NCBI RefSeq assembly: GCF_000499845.2
Contig: NC_023753.2
Location: forward strand, 744,001-808,000
From: Phaseolus vulgaris
Lineage: Eukaryota > Streptophyta > Magnoliopsida > Fabales > Fabaceae
Length of the DNA: 64,000 bases
Reading direction: 5' to 3'
Made by a program: the position numbers and the translations under genes
Shown: in pieces, positions 57,601 through 64,000 of the stretch
How positions within the stretch are numbered: the first letter of the stretch is position 1
Layout of the letters: the number at the start of each line of letters is the position of its first letter
The notes under the pieces: generated by a model
Seen by the model: only the letters and a program-made list of their open reading frames with translations
Databases searched by the model: none
What the model was told of the DNA's origin: nothing

Positions 57601-59383
57601 TTCTTCTTTCCAGCCTGTTGGTCTGTTACCAACCAAAAAGCAATAGCTTCTGAAAAAAAGGTGAAGTTTGACCTTTCTTAAATTAAATTTGAGTATCGTT
57701 AAAAAAAAATTCTGATTTCACAACTTATTACATTATTATTTTAATATATTATTAAAATCGGTTGTAAATTGAGAGAGTTTTATTTTATATGGTGTTAAGA
57801 ATATTTTTTATTAATTTCTTTTGGCTACTTTGTATATGTATAATCAAAGAGTTGCATGTATAATTTTTTTTAAAGAAATGGTAGACAATATTTACTTATA
57901 TTTAACAAAGTCTCGATATGTTTGTTAAATAAAACAACCAAAACAATACATTTTAGATAAATAGGACATTTTATAAAAATAATTTAATATTGAAGACTTT
58001 ATAAGTGGTTAAAAGTGGCATTATTATACTTAAACTGGTTGTATTCAATTTGAAGACTTTGTTGCCAGATCATAAGATCTTTATAGTGATTAACTTGTGT
58101 TGATCACAGGTAAGAGATTAACTTGTAATATTTTTGACCAAGAAAGATCCAAAAAACAATAATGAAAATTAAGACCAATCTACAACTGGATCAAACTACC
58201 ATTTTTCTCTTGTACACATCTGGTCTCATACTAGTATTTGTAGAAACCTTTACATGGTGAGTGAGAAAGCTGTTCAAGTCATTTTATATTTTGGTTATGC
58301 TTCTTTGTCAAACATGAGCCATGTCATGCTGAAAACCAGCCTTTCTAGAACAAAGCTGAATCTGAATATCATCTTAAAAAGCTGTAAACAAAGTTCATGT
58401 ACTAATCAACCTTGATTAAACAATTAACAACACACGTACTGTGGCAAAGTAAGACTTTTTTGTTTTTCAATTGAACTAGCTAAATGACAAAATCAGCTAA
58501 AACAAAGTCTAAAATAAACACACAATACTATTAAAGAAAGGTCTTAATTATCAAATGTGGAATTGTTCAGATGTTATTTAATAAATGTAATATTTATATA
58601 GCATGATTTTTAATTTCAAGAAGAAAAAAGTACACATCACTTAAAAATATAGTTTCTAAGTTTCCTGCTAAATCCATGGAGAGATTTTTTGAAACAGAAG
58701 CATGAGATTCGTGATAATATATCAAAATAGACATTGTTTCAAACATATATTTTGAATGAATTTTCTTGATAATTAACTTTAATGAAACCACCCAAGAAAG
58801 ACTTTACTTTGGTCGAGGAACTATATAATAGAAATATATTTTTTGTACGAAACCTCCCAAAGTTTCTATGGGAACATGACTAAGCAAAATGAAGGAAATT
58901 GCTACTGAGAAACTTAGACAAAAACTAAAATTATTATGACTGCAAACTGAAGTCTCTGTATGTACATCACATAGTTGGAATGTCTTGTTAACCAAGGAAA
59001 ATTCTGCCACACTATGACTTGGCAATGCCAACTTGCTTATATGTCTTGTTTCCATGTTTAAGATTCATAATTACATTTTCTAGATGCATCTAATAACTTG
59101 GTGCACGTACCTATCCTAAGTTGTAGGAAATTAGTATATCATTCATGTGATTTACCATGAAATCAGGTCAAAAGTTACAATATGTCAAGTTTTACATATA
59201 ATATTGTTTTTTATCAATTGAAATTGTCGTAATTTATCTGGTAGTTTATGTGATTTTTTTGAAATGTATCTTCAATACTAATAGTCTCCTTCCACACAAG
59301 ATGAGGATATGTATCTCTAAAAGATGTTTCGACGTTCAAGACAGTTTTCTCTTAGATAGTTGAAAGTGATAAGTTATTAAAAC
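54690..59383. other. 4.7-kb intergenic region, no supported gene
   Basis: Bases 54990-55200 carry an open frame with a mixed composition (MSPISSPMLLPNASPYDLDS) that might be a gene fragment or an unplaced exon; no family is recognised. Bases 55540-56320 are less AT-rich than the surroundings and may be old transposon sequence. The remainder to 59383 is AT-rich with no recognised repeat or coding signal. Confidence 0.4.
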
Positions 59384-59618
59384 ATCATCTTTGTCAATCG
59401 GTGGTCGCCGATGTTGGTTTTTTTTTTTCGTTTTTTTTTTCTCTCGGGTAGGATTTTCTCACTTTAAGGTTGTTCTGCTCCAACCATAAAGAAGAGTTTC
59501 GCTTGTGGATTTTATAGGAAGTCTACTTCTGGACACTGTATATGGGTTGGGATACCCCTGAAGTATCTCCTTTAATTTTATTTATTCATTGCGGATAAAA
59601 AAAAATCATCTTTGTCAA
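59384..59618 (+). mobile_element. 5'-truncated LINE end with poly-A and 14-bp target duplication
   Basis: The insert 59398-59604 is flanked by ATCATCTTTGTCAA at 59384-59397 and 59605-59618. It ends TTGCGGATAAAAAAAA and contains GTTGGGATACCCCTGAAGTA and CTCCTTTAATTTTATTTATT, which look like the 3' end of plant L1-type LINEs. A 207-bp insert with a poly-A tail and a long target duplication is the classic outcome of aborted target-primed reverse transcription. Confidence 0.8.
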
Positions 59619-61560
59619 CTTATTTATAGAGTTATATTAGACCTATGTACGAATGAACCTGAATTAGTATAGATGAAGTGATTAATTTCATATTAATCAG
59701 ACACTAAATATTTTAATTATACGAATATTGTTTTAAATTAATCAGACACCAAATATTTTAATTATACGAATATTGTTTTAAATTAATGGTTATATCGAGT
59801 TTCCAAAATTTATACGTTATTTCATATATAAAAATAAAGTTTCATTTGACCTATTTTTTCCTCTAACCTAAAAAAATGCATAATAAATTTTTGTTTGTAA
59901 GATTAATTTGAACTAATAAGTAAAACAAATATTGAACCTGTAGAATTTTTTTTATGCTATATTTTGTCCATCATCTCCTCTCCCTTCCCTGTTAATTCTC
60001 CATCTCTCTTTGTTATAGTTTTATGTTGTTTTTTATAATCATTTGGATAATATTTTGGATTTATTTCAAATTGTTAAAGAAATATTATTGTTTATAACAA
60101 ATTGAAGTAATCTTCCGTGCTTACTTATCTCACACTATCCATACAACTTTGGTAACTTGTCGTGCAATTTGTGGATTAGCAATGACTCAGAAGAAGGACC
60201 AAACTAAAATAAATCTCAAGAAACTTCTTAGAAGAAGGATATTTCACGTTAAAGAAAGCTTTTTGGATAGGCTTATTAAAAAATATAATTATATATTAAA
60301 AAATAATTTAAACTTAACTTAAAGTGTATAAAAATAACTTATAAAATAAAATTTACACCTACTTATATATTATAATATATAAAATATTTTTATTTCAAGC
60401 GAATCTATCATCTCCAACCATCTATAACTTTAAAATTTAAATCAAATTAATTTTTTGAAAACTCACTTTTCAAATGTCTTGTATATTATATTATACCTCT
60501 ATTTTACAACAAATTCTTTTTTTTCTGATAAAAAAAATAACATAAACTCTTTCAAAGAGCCAGATCTTTTGATACTAATTATTAGTTTTTGTAATAATTA
60601 ATCCTAAGAAACTCTAAAAGAGCCTAGCAATTGATGTTTTCAATTGTAAATGAAAGCATATGTTGATATATATGCCACCTATAAAATGCACTCTCTATTC
60701 CTTCTAACACTAAAAAAAATCATTAAATAAAAAATAATTTTAAAATAAAAAAAATAATTAATTATTATACAGCTAAATTTGATATTATTTTAAATACTCA
60801 AAAAATTATTGATATATAGATGAATTTTTATTAATAATAAACATTTGTAAATTAGTATCTAATTAATTATTAATTATATTAGATATTAATAACTGATTTA
60901 AATATTAATAATGTTTTTACTTTTTAAAATATTTAATTAATATAATAACTAATTATTTTGTTTTAAAAATTTATTTTTTAATAACTTTCTAATAATAAGA
61001 AGTGATATGTTAAATTTAGCATAAAACCCTAGCCTTACTCCAGCTACTAGTAGCCACTAACATTACAATAGTTAAAATTGTTGAACAGGAAGTTTGAAAA
61101 AAGAGTGAGTTTGTAGGTTCGCAGGTTGTTGCAGGATAAGGTTTTAATGGAGCCAACTGCACGCCACTGCTGTTTGGAAAATTGTTTCCTTCTAGATTGC
61201 ATGACGTCCATGGAAATTGGATAATACAAAATCAATTGCACAATAATATTCCAACCTATTGTTTTTCATATTTTATCAAAAGAAATTTCGTGATTGTAAT
61301 AAAATTCTGTTCTGCATTAAGCGACAGAATCAGTAAAAGTTATAGAACTCAATTACTGACAAGCAAGTATACTTGCATGAAATTCAATGTTCATTACCAT
61401 TTTTTTATAAAGTTTTCGTCTTGTAACTTGACATCTTAGCCAAGCTGACACTTCAAGTAACAACAATCATCTGTCATCATATGGAAAAAAAAATATTATT
61501 AAAAAAAAGAAAAAAGAAAGAAAATACAAAAATATGGGAGACTAGACCAAAACTCATATG
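59619..61560. other. AT-rich intergenic sequence with an eroded MITE
   Basis: A 36-base duplication (TTAATCAGACACNAAATATT and so on) occurs at about 59694 and 59738. Bases 60712-60990 show the inverted AAATAATTTTAAAAT / ATTAATTATTTTGTTT symmetry of the CACTA-like MITE family in degraded form. No gene is seen. Confidence 0.45.
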
Positions 61561-61772
61561 TTAACACAAACTATATATAGGTAGATTATACCTATTCATA
61601 AAGAATTCTAAGAACAGACTAGCTGGGAGTCTATTATACCAATGAGATGATTCTCTATGAATAAATCCTAAATTAGCCAACTTATCAGCACACGGATTCC
61701 CTTCACGAAAAATATGAGTTACCCTAAACTCTATACCATCTTGCCAATTAGCATTATTAGGGCAAATGCTTT
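61561..61772 (-). pseudogene. LINE RNase H domain fragment
   Basis: On the minus strand the frame reads ANWQDGIEFRVTHIFREGN, then PCADKLANLGF, and ends LFLEFFMNRYNLPIYSLC at a stop (61561-61563). This is the C-terminal RNase H-like end of a plant L1-type LINE open reading frame. Homology stops abruptly near 61772, so the copy is 5'-truncated. The 3' flank (toward 61480) is T/C-rich. It is unrelated to the LINE end at 59398 as far as can be seen. Confidence 0.75.
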
Positions 61773-63163
61773 TTTAATAGTTATATATAAAGGAAAGTTT
61801 GGTCAATTAAAGATTTGATATTTCGTAACATCTAAATTTTTTTATGCTCGTTTTACTTATTCTTATTGATGTGTTGATTATCTTATTGATATGTTTTCGA
61901 TTAAGTGAGATTTTGTAAGGTTTTTTTTATTGGTTGGATTGTTTGTCTGTAAGGTTTAAGTTGTTTGGAAGAAGTTTCGTTGAATATTGACGTGTTATGT
62001 TATGTATAAGAATTTAACCACTTTAAATGATTTATATATTTTTTTTACTTGTAATAAAAAAATATAAAAAAAAAGTTATTTAGAATAATTAGGAGCAGTG
62101 AGAGAGATCGCTTTCTATTCCCTGTTAAGAAACCCGTTTTGTGTTTGTTTTGCTTTGAGAACGTGCATCATGCATGTCTGTAACCTTTGACTTGATTAAT
62201 ATACAAAGATAAATCAAAGTTTTGTTTCGTGTTTTAAATTTTAAATTTGCAGTGAGTGCTTGGTTGTATGAAAACTGTTTCCACCATGAATCACGTTCTG
62301 AGATAAATTAAATGAAAGGAATTGAATTTATTATCACACCAATCTCATAATCTTATTTAATGACAACACCTAAAATGACCTAAAAATTAAACAAACTGAG
62401 TTGTATACGAAATATGCTTAGATACTGATAAATGAAATGTTACTTTAAAAGTTAGGATTCAAGAAAAGATAGGGTTGAAATCTTTCAAGTATTTTAGGGT
62501 TTTTTTTAGGTTTTGGAATAACAAGAATTAACCTGTGTTGTTAAGTCCTTAACAAGGAACCATTATTGATTTAACAAAGAGAGACAAATAACCAAAATCC
62601 ATATCAAGCCTAAAATTAGCACTTGCAAGACAATTAATTAGCTTAACCTAAACTATGATAAATTTCGAAATGAACATCTCTTAGCATTATAAGAAAATCA
62701 TTAAATAGAAATCAATTTTAAAGATCAAAACTAATTAAGAAAATCATTAAATAGAAATCAATTTTAAAGATCAAAACTAATTAGTCATTGTATTAATTAA
62801 ATTATATACTATTTTAGAAATTAAAAAATTATTGATATTTAAAGTAATTTTTATTGTTAATAAAATTTATGAACTAGTTTTTAAATTAATATCTAATTAG
62901 ATATTGATATTTTAGCTACCAATTTTAAAATATAAAGTAGGTAGTAAGTAATTAGATATCAATTTAAAAACTAATTACTTTTATCTCTAAAATTGATTTC
63001 TATTTAATGATTCTTTTATTCTGAACGCGGATATATAGTTTTTTTTTTCTCACAAACACGAATTTGTTATATATGTATGTACCAAGAACTGAACAAATAT
63101 AATTTACATACAGCAAAATGAAAAAGGGAGCAAAAAGTAGTGTTGTACAGTGCAAAAATCTAT
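61773..63163. other. Intergenic region with a CACTA-like MITE relic
   Basis: Bases 62694-63020 begin TATAAGAAAATCATTAAATA and end TATTTAATGATTCTTTTATT with internal inverted symmetry. A 46-bp block with AATCAATTTTAAAGATCAAA is tandemly duplicated at the left end (about 62695 and 62740). The last 140 bases are the presumed 3' UTR of the zinc-finger gene. Nothing else is recognised. Confidence 0.5.
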
Positions 63164-63691
63164 TCAATTGAAGCAGTGAAGCAAAGGAGTTGGTGTTCTG
63201 ATCTTCAAAATCTCCAAATCATTCTCTGATGGCGTCAGATTCAAATCAGGAAACAGAACTCTCTTCTTCTCACCCTTCTGAGGTGAACCATTATGAACTC
63301 TTCTACCACTCACCAAAGAACTGTGCATGCTTCCATTTGTTGATGATGATGTTCTATGGCGTCTCATATGTCCTCCCAAAGCTTGCCCTATGGCAAACTC
63401 CAAACCACAGATGGAACACTCATGTGTCTTAGGCTTTGGTGGTGAACCATGAAGAACTTGGTTATGGTCACTCTCTCCCATCATCAACCTAGGTTTCTTG
63501 TGACTTGCACGGTGCCCTCCCAAGGCCTGAAACGATGGGAACTGTCTCTTACATGTCTTGCACTCGAACACACGGTTGTTGGAGGAGTACTTCAAGTAGT
63601 TTCTGTTCTCAAACTCACCTCCTGCAGAGAGCAGCATCAAGTAGTTGGCCATGGTGACACTTTCAACTTCTCTTTCTCTCTTCATCATCAC
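63164..63691 (-). CDS. C2H2 zinc-finger repressor, ZAT11-like (175 aa)
   Basis: Intronless nuclear transcription factor of the C1-2i subclass. Two plant-type fingers are present: [20 protein letters not shown] (C44, C47, H60, H64) and [20 protein letters not shown] (C92, C95, H108, H112), both with intact QALGGH. The EAR repression motif DLNL is at 149-152 within [14 protein letters not shown]. The N-terminal KRERE and YLMLLSAG segment and the length resemble ZAT11 more than ZAT12 or ZAT10. Relatives are fast stress-response repressors. The start MMMKRERE is at 63691; the third Met is equally possible. The frame is unbroken and ends at 63164. Confidence 0.95.
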   Translation of the reverse strand: MMMKREREVESVTMANYLMLLSAGGEFENRNYLKYSSNNRVFECKTCKRQFPSFQALGGHRASHKKPRLMMGESDHNQVLHGSPPKPKTHECSICGLEFAIGQALGGHMRRHRTSSSTNGSMHSSLVSGRRVHNGSPQKGEKKRVLFPDLNLTPSENDLEILKIRTPTPLLHCFN

Positions 63692-63847
63692 TCTGCTACA
63701 ACTATATATCAGTTGTATTCAAATATAATGGTTTGAAGGGGTGTGAGAAGATGGATATGGTGAATGAAGAAGCAAAGGGTTCAAATGAAAGGAAAAGAAA
63801 GGTGTGGAATGTGATATGAGACTTTCTAAGAGTATGGTATGTGTGTG

Positions 63848-63858
63848 ATATTTATAAG
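63848..63858 (-). promoter_or_regulatory. TATA box of the zinc-finger gene
   Basis: On the minus strand CTTATAAATATC lies about 160 bases before the start codon, giving a leader of roughly 130 bases. No other TATA motif is closer. Confidence 0.55.
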
Positions 63859-63899
63859 GGTAGGTTTTGTTTGCTAGATTTAGACTTTTAGACACTTGT

Positions 63900-64000
63900 T
63901 CTCATAGTTCAAGTATTATTAAATAATAACTAAATTTAGAGATAAAAATAATTAGTTAATATATTAATTTGGAGATAAAAAGATATGCATATTAATTTAT
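63900..64000. repeat. Edge of an AT-rich MITE-like repeat
   Basis: ACTAAATTTAGAGATAAAAATAATTAGTTAATATATTAATTTGGAGA resembles the inner arm of the diverged CACTA-like MITE family (compare 62760-62830), split here by the window end. The assignment rests on these blocks only. Confidence 0.35.

Noticed and set aside
59398..59604. Possible SINE instead of LINE end
   Set aside because: No A or B box of a Pol III promoter is visible, and the 3' sequence looks like an L1-type tail.
63229..63736. Plus-strand frames across the zinc-finger gene
   Set aside because: They are antisense shadows of the intact ZAT11-like coding frame.

Overview
The window is plant nuclear DNA, AT-rich, with GT-AG introns, plastid and tonoplast protein genes, plant-specific families (DUF674, SOSEKI, PsbP-like, EAR-type C2H2 zinc fingers) and plant-type transposons. 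Protein similarity and the dispersed repeats suggest a papilionoid legume, perhaps of the Phaseolus/Vigna group. That placement is an inference; no marker in the window fixes it.

Layout. Bases 1-18,000 are repeat-rich and nearly gene-free. They hold a decayed cluster of DUF674 genes: one 3' part entering from the left edge, one gene disrupted by a repeat, one relic reduced to its start codon plus 3' flank, and one inverted exon relic. A recent Ty1/copia retrotransposon (192-bp LTRs, TTCTT target duplication, two in-frame stops), an older LTR-like stretch and a 1.5-kb fold-back element lie between them. Bases 18,568-27,638 carry an 11-exon ABC transporter of the ABCB6/ABCB20 type. Tail-to-tail with it is PNSL1 (29,308-31,335, minus), a lumenal subunit of the chloroplast NDH complex. 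Then follow the aquaporin TIP1;3 (33,758-35,279), an F-box gene (37,055-38,623), PHIP1 (39,900-41,738), a SOSEKI/DUF966 gene (46,347-47,366), tRNA-Lys(CUU) (48,170-48,242), a domesticated PIF/Harbinger transposase of the ALP1-like type (49,503-52,108), a 53-residue membrane microprotein gene (54,443-54,689) and, after 8 kb of intergenic DNA with two LINE fragments, a ZAT11-like zinc-finger repressor (63,164-63,691, minus).

These are independent eukaryotic genes, not an operon. The order ABCB - PsbP-like - PHIP1 - ALP1-like matches, from memory, the Arabidopsis block At3g55320-At3g55350, while the PsbP-like gene itself is closer to At2g39470, neighbour of ABCB6 (At2g39480). The window therefore looks like an unfractionated version of an ancestral block that Arabidopsis now shares between two chromosomes.

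I found no sign of a new defence or biosynthetic system. The observations most worth following are the DUF674 birth-and-death cluster, the long fold-back element with 29-bp subterminal repeats, a Mutator-like MITE with a perfect 9-bp target duplication, the conserved-looking microprotein gene, and the domesticated transposase that lacks the usual third catalytic acid.
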